A stretch of DNA of 64,000 nucleotides, taken from Triplophysa rosa. Its lineage: Eukaryota > Chordata > Actinopteri > Cypriniformes > Nemacheilidae. The stretch spans positions 20,060,125 to 20,124,124 of the forward strand of contig NC_079900.1 of NCBI RefSeq assembly GCF_024868665.1, read 5' to 3'. Every line of letters starts with the position of its first letter. Position 1 is the stretch's first letter. The position numbers and the translations under genes are program-made. Below, one piece after another: positions 1 to 12,500 of the stretch. The notes beneath the pieces were generated by a model that was not told the DNA's origin, ran no database searches, and saw nothing but the letters and a program-made list of their open reading frames with translations.

Positions 1-148
1 ATTGACTTCCACTGTACAAAGAGAAAAAAAACTAGACATTTCTCAAAATATCGTCTTTTGTGTTTCACAGCCGAAATAGTCATATCATTGATTCTTCCTC
101 ATGTTGTTTAAAGCCTGTATAACAGATTTATTTAGGATGAACTATCCC

Positions 149-3100
149 TTTAATAGCAGAGTACTGAATATAGCACACTAGACTTAGAATTTAAAGTTCC
201 AGCGAGAGCGCGTCACAAAGACCGGATCTGCCGCTTTTAGTCTCAGAGCTGCACGTCATGCAGGCACACAGGTTTGCTTCAGGCTGATACATGCTTCAGA
301 CAACATCTAGATTTCTGCATGTTTGCTGGAATTAAATAGTTGGGGTGTATTTAAGGTTTTTGTTGAGATGAGATATTTACTCATGCAGATGGTATATAAT
401 ACAAGTGTTAATGTTGTTTGCCTTTTCATCATTAGACAGCCGTTTAAAGTGACAGGAAACGATTAGGATAAACAGAGACTAAAAGAGCGAGCACTTTAAA
501 CATCATGCGCCTGTGCACGTCTGCTGTGATGCTGGTAAGTGAGACTTTGTCGCAAGTCAATCTATTGTTGTATCACAATGACACAACAAAATGTGACCGG
601 TCGTTTTACACGTCAAATAACACCTTCGTGTTTAAGCAGGCGTTACTTTTAGCACAACAGTACATTGTGGATTATTGTATTTTTTCAGGTAATTAGTGCA
701 CAGTATGACCAGAGACAACAATCTACATAAAAAATAAATGGAAAAACAAACATCTTTTTCCAGTAAATAAACACTAAAACAGGAAGTACTTGATGTATCA
801 ACTCAAAAGGTCTGTACGGTTTCAAATGTTTCCTTTTGGCAATTCTGGTCGTCCCGTGTTAATAAAAGGCCTAATTCCTCCAGGAATAACCTAATGAGTG
901 AAAAGACGCTCGGCCCACACAACATTAGGATGAAGCCGAGCTTTCGGGGTGACGCTGCCCCCTCCACCCACCGTTCTGGACCTTGTGATGGGGGAAGGGG
1001 GGGTGCCTGTCAGGGCCAGGGGTCTGTGTGATATTAGCCGTCTGCCAATCCGGCATGGGGAATGGACACAGAGTAATTACTGCTGCTCTTACTGCCTCAT
1101 CAATCTCTCTCTATCGCTGTCTCTCTCTCCCCTCTCCCCCCTTCACACTCTATCTTTCTCACTCCTGGAGCAGAGGAGGGGAAAACAGATTGAGTGACAG
1201 AGCGCCACACAAGAAAAGCCGAATGAAACGGGGCCAACGTGAAATGATGATGTTTGGGAGGCAGGTTTTATGAATTTGGCTGTTCTCATCTGATAATATC
1301 TGAAGTGAAACCGACATCACCGTGTGCATGTATGTTACTGTGAGTGTATGTCTGTTGCGGTTTATTCAAGTTGTAAAAAGCCTTCACAGTCCACTGGCTC
1401 TTTTACCTACAGGCCTGCGGGCTTCGCCTCGTAAAAAAGTCTTGAGATTTTCTAACAAATCATAAAATTTTACAGGAGGGTTCAAATTAGGGGCTTGCAG
1501 AAATGAACGGCATTTAAAAAGCCTCAATTAGCTCTTCGGGCACGAAACCGGAGTCAATAAGTTCATCCAGGTTGGTTAAACAAGGATTTGAGGCCATGCT
1601 GGCTCACGCTGAAATCTTCATAAAACTATACTTTTTATTTAAGTTCCACACTGAAATATGTAGGCTATGGAATCCATAGTATGGATTGAAGCTTACCATG
1701 CACGCTCAACTATTTGTTACTGCCAAGATATTTTAGAATTTGGCACCAAAGATTTGATTTTTAATGCTTCAGGTAAAGGTCCTGAAACTATATGGATTAA
1801 TATCAAACATGAGGACGATCTTTAACTGGAAATCTCCAAACAATGCATTACAAAAGACTGTATAACAGCAACAATAACTACACAGTTATGAAAGTTCTCT
1901 TGTATAGTTTTTAATAACAGAAAAAAATTAAATGTGTTGAACTGTGGCCAGTTGGATCTTTAAGGCTGTTTAAAACTTTTTTCTCCAATGACAAGTGCGG
2001 CGGCCTTGGTAATGAGAAACTACAGAAGTATTACAAAAGTCCAAAAATTATTATTCCTGGAAACTGGCAATATACTGAACGCGCAGTCCAAGATGCTAGT
2101 GAATTAGGCTTATATCATAACTCACCAGTGTTCTGGACAGATACTGGACATTTTGTACTTTTTTAAAGGCTTTTCAAACTTATCAAAACAACTAGGAGCT
2201 TTAACACATTTTAGCAACAGTTACCCAAATTTGGATGTAAAACTAAAATACATATTTTATCGAAGTTTATTTGAGTACACTTTGTTCCTGACAAATCATT
2301 TATTTGTTGTACATTTTTATAGATCATCTATATAGAAATGCAATAACTGTAACTGGCCGCCTCATGTGGTACATCCTTGACCACAGTGGATCTCAAATTG
2401 GGGGCTGCAAGATGGAACCAGGGGGGCCACAGTGTTGTAGCGTTTTATGAAATCTAGAAATTCATGACAAATCGTGTACAATGAATGTCAGAAAAATAAG
2501 ACCACCAAACAAATGAATTGATGTCCCAGCATTGTGCAATTAAATATGTTTTTGGTATAATTAAAATTCTATGTTTAAGATCACAAGTCTTTATTTGGGG
2601 GGACAAAGCTATACACCCTACACAAAGGCGGCCTTACAACGAAAAAGTTTGAGAACCACTGCTCTACCAACATCAGCTTGATTTACTATTATGGGCTATT
2701 AGCAAGAAGGTTAAGAGTTATATCAAATATAACAAATCTGGCTATAAAACTCTCCCAATTAAAAAGCTATGTTTTTTAAAAAAGGAGTGAAAAAGGCTGC
2801 TGTTTGTGAATCTAAGATGTATTTTATGCTCTCTGAACAGTAAGTTCTGTTTTATGTGAGTTGCAAAGGTTCAAGGATACAGGAATACAGGAAGTGTATA
2901 AGGGCGGTTAATGCGACATTAACAAGAAACACAATTTTCTTGCTATTATTATTACTAATATTGCATTATTATACAAAATATTAATATAAATGAACAATAA
3001 ATTGTTATATTGTAACCAAACACAGACTGAAAGTCAACTTCGGGTCAGGCACGTGCATCCGGTCAAACCGTCTACGAAACCGTAACAGCTTGCCTTGTAT

Positions 3101-5255
3101 GATGTCATTAATTTGGAGAATACTTAAAAATTCATGTCACACAACAAGACTTAGTAAACTGCGAAACTAAGAAATCTAAAACAGGCATGAAAAATGGGGC
3201 AAAGCATAAAAGAAATGCTGACTAACCACATCTGACGTAAAAAATATAATCCATGTTACCCGTCAACTATCCGTATTTATCACAGACCGTGATTCATTTA
3301 CATTACAAAAATTTGCTAAAAACAAACTACAAAGCACGTGACCCCAAAGATGAGCCAGTCAGCCCGAACAAAAGTCAGGGTGGCGAGGAGGGTGAGAATC
3401 AACTTGCTGCAACCGTTTCGAGTAGATGGGGGAGGGCCAAGACCAATGAGACAGTTGGCTTAGAAACTTCATATCTTTCTCTTAATTTGTTTCTAAGGAG
3501 ATTAATGAACAAATCTTACATTTCACGCGCATGAAGTTTATGTTAAACAGATGGGGATATGCGGTGGGGGGAGGGGGTGCAAGCACGACTTACATTTGAG
3601 CAGAACATTTCCTTAACAATAAAAACAATCTTCCCAACTGCAGCAGCACTCAGAGGAATTCAATGCCCCTCCCCCACTCCTCCCCAACCCTCCCCTCCAC
3701 CTCCATTACCATATCAAAGCCCGAGTTCAGAGCGAGACTTCTCTTTCAAGAATGGAAGCAAGGCATCAGGAGGGAGGGAGGGAGGAGAGGACAAGACCGC
3801 AGCAGCGGAGAAAGGCCCGAGCTCCAGCTCGCTTTTATCCGCGTATGAGAGAGAGAAAGAGAGACGGAGGCAGACAGATAGAGACTGTGGAAAACATTGT
3901 AAGGACTACTGATCAGGAGTACAATCGTGTGCAGTACAGGAGGCTGCCTTCTTTAATTCACAGTCCTCAGGCAGGAGATGAAAGTGGCGGGGAGATGCAG
4001 GAGAGGTAGTGCAGGTATATAGAGCCTGGAAGATGGGGGGGGGGGGGTGATGAGAGGGATGGACAACATCCACCACACAATGGCACTCGGGCCTGTTCGC
4101 ACCAAATTTTCAGAATGGGATTTTCAAGCAAAACGTTGATCAATATTAACCAATAAGAACAATATGGACGCCTGATGCGATGACGATTTCAATTTTTATT
4201 TTGACACAAAAACACATGTTCATTCGCAATAACTGTGCAATAAACAGGTCTTAACGGCCAAACCGCGTCCTTGATCAGATGGTAATGGCCTCCCTCCTGT
4301 CATCTAGTAAATCAGCACATTTACACCGAAGTGTTGACGGTAAAACACCGATTCCAGATCGCGTTGGGTGTTACCCGAAGTGATGTTTGGAAAAATTCCG
4401 ACAATTAACTTCGCCTGTCCGCACACACACCTTCCATTTAGTGCCGCGTTTCTCCCTGGCCTCTCTCTCTCTCTCTCTTGGCTGGCAGGCTAAATGTGAA
4501 AATCAAAGTGAATGACATTAGGTAAATAAGACAGCGGGTTGCCTTGGCAACAGGGACAGCCCCCGACACCCGCTCCTCCAGCCTACCCTTTACTTGCATC
4601 CAATTATAGGAAAGTAAGACCGGGTTATTGACAGATTGCCACGAACCGACCGCTGCACATCATTTCTGCACTGTAATTCCACATGAGCGTGCTTGTTACG
4701 GAACCCGAGACGGATTCTAGTTGCAGGATATGACAGGAAAGAAACGAGAGAAACCGTGACACAAAGACAACGCCAACACCTCCATAAATATTTAATCATT
4801 TGTCAGCCTCTCGTTTGAGGGGAGAAAGCTACGGATCTGCCAGAAAACTGACCACTGTGGATGTGCCGGTTAAAATGCGAGAGATGTTACCCGATGGTTT
4901 CCGTGGATGGCGTTCGCAATGAGAACATACCGAATACGTGATATACAGGCCAACAGTGCGACTAAAACGTACACACTTGTTGCTATCTCAAATCAAAGTG
5001 AAAATGTGCCCAACACAAACACTAAATCTATTACGGTGACACTTAATGACCCCAGTGGGTGACACAAAAGGACATATGGACACCCCAGAGCGACGCTATA
5101 GATGCTAAAAAAAAGAGGGTTGGGACACAATGCGTTCGGTTGGATGATTATTAAACACCTGTCTCTGCATATGGTCAATCCAGAATCAATACAACGTAAT
5201 AACATCATCTACCGGAACGGCGGTTCTGGCTTGGCGAATTAAGCGATCGACTTAC
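149..5255. other. Intron-like sequence without recognisable genes (pbx4 locus, copy 1)
   Basis: No open frame here has codon structure or similarity that I recognise; frames of 60-117 codons are simple-sequence or chance frames. Purine- and pyrimidine-rich tracts lie at about 1100-1160 and 3770-3890, and a run of 13 G at about 4035-4047. The first 149 bases are the right part of a TTAA element. The same sequence recurs at 9598-14703. Confidence 0.6.
2384..2663. mobile_element. hAT-type miniature element (copy recurs at 11832-12111)
   Basis: The ends read CAGTGGATCTCAAA and TTTGAGAACCACTG, near-perfect inverted repeats. The flanking octamers cttgacca and ctctacca resemble an eroded 8-bp target duplication. 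The interior is related, in inverted orientation, to the element at 22244-22510. No coding capacity. Confidence 0.65.
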
Positions 5256-5329
5256 CTGTTTTCTCTTTGATCTCGCATAGAACGCTGAAGAGAGCCGGCT
5301 TCATCCTGTGGCAGTTCAGGGCATGTTTC
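5256..5329 (-). CDS. pbx4: Extra copy of pbx4 exon 2
   Basis: This 74-nt exon encodes the PBC-A stretch [20 protein letters not shown] followed by KEKT, diagnostic of PBX proteins. It has an acceptor (ctgcag) and a donor (gtaagt) and cannot be told from the exon at 14704-14777. Splicing both copies into one mRNA would add 74 nt (remainder 2 on division by 3) and shift the frame. So either only one is used or the copy is an assembly artefact. Downstream PBX exons (rest of PBC, homeodomain) would lie left of the window. Confidence 0.7.
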
Positions 5330-5620
5330 CTGCAGGAGAGAAAGAACTTGTTAACAAGGTTCAGTGGATATTTCATTTCACATAGTAACAGACCGATACG
5401 CAAGACTCTGCATTAGCCAGTTTACAGTGGTTAAATAGTACTTTCCCATTGGGCCAGTTCCAAATGTCCCCTTTTCTTGTGTCAACGATTCACATTTACA
5501 TGTCATTCTTTGTAAATTTTAGAGCAAGATGATTGCTTATGTAATTCCACCATTTTTTGGGACATCTCATTTACCATAATTCGATCACATGGCCACTCTT
5601 TAAAAGGAACAGTTCACCTT

Positions 5621-5621
5621 N
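5621..5621. other. Single N, probable assembly join
   Basis: A single ambiguous base sits exactly where identity with the second copy ends. To the left is the start of a TTAA miniature element, which continues normally in copy 2. To the right is unrelated sequence. This is what a gap-free contig join or a collapsed gap would look like. Confidence 0.8.
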
Positions 5622-6895
5622 GCATGATATATATACTGCATAAAAAAATCCTAAGAAACCTGAAGCTCTGCACATATCAAAATGTAAGTTGCATTCCAAC
5701 TGCAGACCATTGCTAACAACTCGATGGATGTTCTGAGCCGGTCTGAAAAACAACATGAAACGAGTGCTAGCTTTAGACGCCGAATCAGGGCTGAACAGAC
5801 AACAGAAACAACAGGCTTTCCAACAGACAGCAGGGGTCAAAGCTTCAGAGACAATACACAAAATCACTTAAGCAACTTAGACAAAACGAGGGAAGGGAAT
5901 TAAAAACCTAATGGGAGAAATCAGCATTTTACATTTTAAAAACCCACATACACACCATCATGTGTCCTGTTTTTCTAAACAAACTAGCATGGCATAAAAC
6001 TGCTAAATTCACGGGTCACCTCCTGCAGTAAGCCGCTCAGGTTAAGCAGCGTCTGTTTACTATACCCGTGTCGCATGCACCTGGTGGCTCGCCCCGGTGA
6101 CGTGAGCGCGCACCTATCCGCTCCCCGCAGGGAGTGGTCATTGGTCAGTGTCAACACAATTGGATCCGATTAGGGTGTGAATAGCGCTACCACCTTAGGC
6201 AAACACGCCGTCCGGTCTAACGTGTCATTTATCAGCTCTTAATTAACTCAACGAGCATTTCGCAGAGCTGAGCGCCAGTACTTCACTCTACGCGCGGCGA
6301 CCGGTCAAACGTCATTGCGCAGGTGAGCCCTTCTCGGCGCGTTCGGGCGAGACGGAGGACCGGCAGAGGACAAAAGAAGACTTCGCTGCAGGAGGAAGAC
6401 GAGGAGGAAGAGGCTGTTGCCGTGGCGATACGTCCTACCGGCACGCCCCCCTCTCGCCCGCTCCCCGGCTCATCAGCACAGCTGCCTCCTGTGCTAATTA
6501 GCACCGCCTCTTAAGGAGCTCCTAAAGACCTTGTGAAAAATGAACGCTCATTTGAGAGGTCGTTAATTTGCACTGTTATGCAAATTAGGTGGCAATTAAG
6601 CAATAGATCAGAGGAGCGGCTCCCATTTATAACAAGCGAACGAGAAATATGACAGAAGCAAACAGGGCCGGGGAGAGTGGCGGATGGCTGCACTGAGGGG
6701 GAGTGTAAACTAACCTTAGCCCGCTGCACCTCAGAGAGAGAGAGAGAGAGACTGTGTTGAAATGTGTGTACAGGTGAACGGCACGCCGTGTTCCTGGACT
6801 GTTTTTTTAGCTGCCACATTTACAAAGCCAAGCCTGTTTAACAGCACCTTGCATGCTTCCTGCTATCCAAACAGAATTTTTTGCATTATTTTGAG

Positions 6896-7806
6896 TAGGG
6901 CTGCTCGATTAATGAAACCGCACACGATTTGGCGGTTGGCTACGATTTTTTATGCACAGTTTGTCAGTGAAGTATGGTTAAATGCAGCTGCACCCGAAAG
7001 CCAGAGGGCGCTCTCGCGCATAAACTCCAATGCTGCACAGAAGAAGAACCACACGTATAACCAAAGTCCGTTTATGGAAGTCGTGCCACTCGGCGGCCAT
7101 GTTTGCAACACCTCTGGGCAGCTATTTAACGTCATAGCAAGTCCACAGTCCTATCTGCTTGAATGGGGGAAGGCAGACATTTCTAAATACGCTGGCAAAA
7201 ATCACAATTAAACAGCATATTTCCGATCAATAATTAAACATGACATGACCTGAATCATAACTTTGGTTTGCTAAGCTTAAATTGCGCTAAAATCACCTTT
7301 TTCGAGGTCGACTGCGCCTGCGCACAGGCTAGCAAGCGCCTCACGAGAGCCCCGCCCCAGAGAATCGTCCGTCTTTACTGATTGACGATTGGCTCGTTTT
7401 ACTGGAAGGCGGGACTTCCTTCGCTAGAGCGGCCATATTGAGCGTTGCATTCCTCGCCATTCATTGAAGCGGCGGTGGCGCATCTTGTTAATATTAATAT
7501 CTTTGGTATAACCAAAAATGCAGTCTTCCTATCTGCATCTGGCATCTTTCTATCACAGTTTTTCAACCCTGATCAGGTATTTTCATGATAATTAAGAATA
7601 TTTATAATGATGTTTGACGGGTGTTGCTTTTTAAATGCTGGTTATAAGCGTCTCAAACGCGCAGTGCTTTCAGACGGAGCAGCGTTTCCCGCTGATCACA
7701 GAGCCGTGCTTCACCGACATCGCAGTTTTGGCAATTTCACAATTGCGATAGCCACATCGATGTAATCGCGATTTGAATGGCAATTGCGATTAATCGCGCA
7801 GCCCTA
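6896..7806. mobile_element. hAT-superfamily non-autonomous element
   Basis: Inverted ends TAGGGCTGCTCGATTAAT and ATTAATCGCGCAGCCCTA are flanked on both sides by the octamer ATTTTGAG (6888-6895 and 7807-7814), a perfect 8-bp target duplication typical of hAT. The 911-bp body shows no transposase frame. The intact duplication indicates a fairly young insertion in pbx4 intronic DNA. Confidence 0.85.
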
Positions 7807-8084
7807 ATTTTGAGCTTTTAGGGGCAGTAATGATACACGCTGGATTCAGAGATGATGTGAGCCACATGAAAGCATGTGTGCAAACTGGTCAATGGGTCTA
7901 GATATTTCCATCCCGACCGTGTAAAACTCAACCACAGGTCTTTATACACTATTAATATCTTTAATGCTGGATAAGCATAGATCCATCTACAAATGCAAAT
8001 CTATGGGATTTTTCATTAAGCATCTGGTGAAAAGTCATAATTCTTCGAGTATGTTAGACAAGTTACGCAACTAAGATGAACACT

Positions 8085-8290
8085 ATAATGAAAATTCATT
8101 CACCCTGTATGACTTTCTTCAAAATATCTTCTTTTGTGTTCTGCAGAAGAATGCTGAACACCGAACAACATTGAAACTCATTGACTTCTATTAACACAAA
8201 ACCACAGACATTTCTCAAAATATCTTCTTTTGTGTTCTACAGAAGAAAGAGACATACAGGTTTTGAAAGACATGAGAGTGAATAAATGAC
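8085..8290. mobile_element. TTAA-type miniature element, partial
   Basis: Contains the family's internal blocks: ttcaccctgtatgactttct, two copies of the tcttcttttgtgttctgcag type and agtgaataaatgac. The terminal blocks are eroded. Confidence 0.6.
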
Positions 8291-9393
8291 ATTTTTTGAT
8301 TCTTGGGTCGAAGGTTTGTTCAAACGTCTCTTAACCATTGGTGCGTAACTCATCCAGCACAGAAACTCATCCAGCACAGACAATAGTGTGAGCAGTAGCA
8401 ATAGTGATGCTTGTTTTAGCAAGCACCTTTATCTAGCGTCTGGTGAGTGAGACCGTATTGACACCTTTGCGTGAGACAAACAGATTATTCTAGATTAACA
8501 AAAGGCTAATGCCTCAATCCAAATGGCATGCACTGAAACCTGAAACTCCCTGCCTGAAGACAAGCTTAAAGTGAGAGCAAACTCAGAGTCCTGACAGATC
8601 ACCGCTGCTCAAATCCCCTCTCCAGCGCTCTAGATTAGTCACCGAGCGCAGTGGAGACACTTCCACACGGGAATGGACGCCTCCCATCAATTGTAATTAA
8701 TCCTTAATTATTCTGGATTAGGTGCTGGGCTCCGACTCTCTCCCACCCGCCGCAGCCACGCTGGCTAATGTAATCCAGCTGAGGCCACATTTACATATCT
8801 TTAATTAAAGAAACATGGGCTTCTTTCAAACACTAGTCCCAAGACCAGGACAATAAGGGACATCTCCATGATATTCTCATTTCGCATGATTTTGACACGC
8901 GCCGCGACTAAATGCAATTGCCGCTCCCGAGTGCTTAATCTCGCTCGGCGCACACGGGGTTTGGTTATTTATCAAAGTAACAAACGTCTAACAGATTTTT
9001 CATTAAATCTATGTGAAGTGTGTACAAGACTGTAATTAATTAGATGTTAATACAGCGACTTAATTTATTTTACCCCAAACCACTCGTTTATAAAAATGAG
9101 GATGCATCATTTGTAAAATTTTGCTCCATATCAGAGATATACAAGGGTTTGGATGATCAATAAGGGCTTTGCAATGGTCATAAAACCAGGAAGGCCTAGT
9201 GACCAATGTGTACTGTATTTAATATATTGCAAAATATATACGAACAAATGCCAAAAATTCTGTGCTTTAATTTACAGAAAATAATGTGCGTTTGTAAAAT
9301 ACAATCTGTATCGCTTAATAAAAATGACTTAATATATTTAAAAGCCTCTTCTTGCTTCTGTTTAGTCACAATACAGTATAAATATGCCATTAA

Positions 9394-9597
9394 AGGAACA
9401 GTTCACCCAAAAATAAAAAATGTTTGTAACCAAAAGACATTGGTCCCCATTGACTTCCACTGTACAAAGAGAAAAAAAACTAGACATTTCTCAAAATATC
9501 GTCTTTTGTGTTTCACAGCCGAAATAGTCATATCATTGATTCTTCCTCATGTTGTTTAAAGCCTGTATAACAGATTTATTTAGGATGAACTATCCCT
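9394..9597. mobile_element. TTAA-flanked miniature element
   Basis: The element starts AAGGAACAGTTCACCC and ends GGATGAACTATCCCT, with TTAA on both sides (9390-9393, 9598-9601). A TTAA target is typical of piggyBac- or Kolobok-type elements; which of these mobilised this family cannot be told from the short ends. Position 1 of the window falls inside the duplicate of this element. Confidence 0.75.
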
Positions 9598-12500
9598 TTA
9601 ATAGCAGAGTACTGAATATAGCACACTAGACTTAGAATTTAAAGTTCCAGCGAGAGCGCGTCACAAAGACCGGATCTGCCGCTTTTAGTCTCAGAGCTGC
9701 ACGTCATGCAGGCACACAGGTTTGCTTCAGGCTGATACATGCTTCAGACAACATCTAGATTTCTGCATGTTTGCTGGAATTAAATAGTTGGGGTGTATTT
9801 AAGGTTTTTGTTGAGATGAGATATTTACTCATGCAGATGGTATATAATACAAGTGTTAATGTTGTTTGCCTTTTCATCATTAGACAGCCGTTTAAAGTGA
9901 CAGGAAACGATTAGGATAAACAGAGACTAAAAGAGCGAGCACTTTAAACATCATGCGCCTGTGCACGTCTGCTGTGATGCTGGTAAGTGAGACTTTGTCG
10001 CAAGTCAATCTATTGTTGTATCACAATGACACAACAAAATGTGACCGGTCGTTTTACACGTCAAATAACACCTTCGTGTTTAAGCAGGCGTTACTTTTAG
10101 CACAACAGTACATTGTGGATTATTGTATTTTTTCAGGTAATTAGTGCACAGTATGACCAGAGACAACAATCTACATAAAAAATAAATGGAAAAACAAACA
10201 TCTTTTTCCAGTAAATAAACACTAAAACAGGAAGTACTTGATGTATCAACTCAAAAGGTCTGTACGGTTTCAAATGTTTCCTTTTGGCAATTCTGGTCGT
10301 CCCGTGTTAATAAAAGGCCTAATTCCTCCAGGAATAACCTAATGAGTGAAAAGACGCTCGGCCCACACAACATTAGGATGAAGCCGAGCTTTCGGGGTGA
10401 CGCTGCCCCCTCCACCCACCGTTCTGGACCTTGTGATGGGGGAAGGGGGGGTGCCTGTCAGGGCCAGGGGTCTGTGTGATATTAGCCGTCTGCCAATCCG
10501 GCATGGGGAATGGACACAGAGTAATTACTGCTGCTCTTACTGCCTCATCAATCTCTCTCTATCGCTGTCTCTCTCTCCCCTCTCCCCCCTTCACACTCTA
10601 TCTTTCTCACTCCTGGAGCAGAGGAGGGGAAAACAGATTGAGTGACAGAGCGCCACACAAGAAAAGCCGAATGAAACGGGGCCAACGTGAAATGATGATG
10701 TTTGGGAGGCAGGTTTTATGAATTTGGCTGTTCTCATCTGATAATATCTGAAGTGAAACCGACATCACCGTGTGCATGTATGTTACTGTGAGTGTATGTC
10801 TGTTGCGGTTTATTCAAGTTGTAAAAAGCCTTCACAGTCCACTGGCTCTTTTACCTACAGGCCTGCGGGCTTCGCCTCGTAAAAAAGTCTTGAGATTTTC
10901 TAACAAATCATAAAATTTTACAGGAGGGTTCAAATTAGGGGCTTGCAGAAATGAACGGCATTTAAAAAGCCTCAATTAGCTCTTCGGGCACGAAACCGGA
11001 GTCAATAAGTTCATCCAGGTTGGTTAAACAAGGATTTGAGGCCATGCTGGCTCACGCTGAAATCTTCATAAAACTATACTTTTTATTTAAGTTCCACACT
11101 GAAATATGTAGGCTATGGAATCCATAGTATGGATTGAAGCTTACCATGCACGCTCAACTATTTGTTACTGCCAAGATATTTTAGAATTTGGCACCAAAGA
11201 TTTGATTTTTAATGCTTCAGGTAAAGGTCCTGAAACTATATGGATTAATATCAAACATGAGGACGATCTTTAACTGGAAATCTCCAAACAATGCATTACA
11301 AAAGACTGTATAACAGCAACAATAACTACACAGTTATGAAAGTTCTCTTGTATAGTTTTTAATAACAGAAAAAAATTAAATGTGTTGAACTGTGGCCAGT
11401 TGGATCTTTAAGGCTGTTTAAAACTTTTTTCTCCAATGACAAGTGCGGCGGCCTTGGTAATGAGAAACTACAGAAGTATTACAAAAGTCCAAAAATTATT
11501 ATTCCTGGAAACTGGCAATATACTGAACGCGCAGTCCAAGATGCTAGTGAATTAGGCTTATATCATAACTCACCAGTGTTCTGGACAGATACTGGACATT
11601 TTGTACTTTTTTAAAGGCTTTTCAAACTTATCAAAACAACTAGGAGCTTTAACACATTTTAGCAACAGTTACCCAAATTTGGATGTAAAACTAAAATACA
11701 TATTTTATCGAAGTTTATTTGAGTACACTTTGTTCCTGACAAATCATTTATTTGTTGTACATTTTTATAGATCATCTATATAGAAATGCAATAACTGTAA
11801 CTGGCCGCCTCATGTGGTACATCCTTGACCACAGTGGATCTCAAATTGGGGGCTGCAAGATGGAACCAGGGGGGCCACAGTGTTGTAGCGTTTTATGAAA
11901 TCTAGAAATTCATGACAAATCGTGTACAATGAATGTCAGAAAAATAAGACCACCAAACAAATGAATTGATGTCCCAGCATTGTGCAATTAAATATGTTTT
12001 TGGTATAATTAAAATTCTATGTTTAAGATCACAAGTCTTTATTTGGGGGGACAAAGCTATACACCCTACACAAAGGCGGCCTTACAACGAAAAAGTTTGA
12101 GAACCACTGCTCTACCAACATCAGCTTGATTTACTATTATGGGCTATTAGCAAGAAGGTTAAGAGTTATATCAAATATAACAAATCTGGCTATAAAACTC
12201 TCCCAATTAAAAAGCTATGTTTTTTAAAAAAGGAGTGAAAAAGGCTGCTGTTTGTGAATCTAAGATGTATTTTATGCTCTCTGAACAGTAAGTTCTGTTT
12301 TATGTGAGTTGCAAAGGTTCAAGGATACAGGAATACAGGAAGTGTATAAGGGCGGTTAATGCGACATTAACAAGAAACACAATTTTCTTGCTATTATTAT
12401 TACTAATATTGCATTATTATACAAAATATTAATATAAATGAACAATAAATTGTTATATTGTAACCAAACACAGACTGAAAGTCAACTTCGGGTCAGGCAC

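Larger units (their letters stand above)
1..5620. repeat. Exact direct duplication, copy 1 (offset 9448)
   Basis: This segment is the same as 9449-15068 wherever I compared it, including the 13-G homopolymer near 4035 (13483 in copy 2), CT runs and every reading frame, so the two copies appear to be 100 percent identical. Copy 1 begins at the window edge, inside a TTAA-type miniature element, and stops at 5620, 17 bases into another such element, immediately before a lone N at 5621. It contains one coding feature, an extra copy of pbx4 exon 2. The rest is intron-like sequence with no coding features that I can support, plus a hAT-type short repeat near 2384-2663 and simple sequence at 1105-1160 and 4465-4482. 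Identity this complete, ending at an N, points to a duplicated contig more than to biology. Confidence 0.95.
5622..9393. other. Single-copy intronic stretch between the two duplicated segments
   Basis: No exon recognised. It holds the hAT element 6896-7806, a TTAA-type fragment at about 8085-8290 and AT-rich homeobox-site-like stretches near 6480-6650 and 8690-8830. A GA-rich open frame at 6323-6514 and its antisense have the look of CpG-rich noncoding DNA. Confidence 0.5.

Noticed and set aside
949..1273. Overlapping open frames with Leu-Ser repeats
   Set aside because: They arise from a CT-rich run; no family similarity and no splice context.
3559..3912. Open frame rich in Pro, Ser, Lys and Glu (also at 13007-13360)
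   Set aside because: It follows purine- and pyrimidine-rich simple sequence, is open in all three frames, and resembles no protein.
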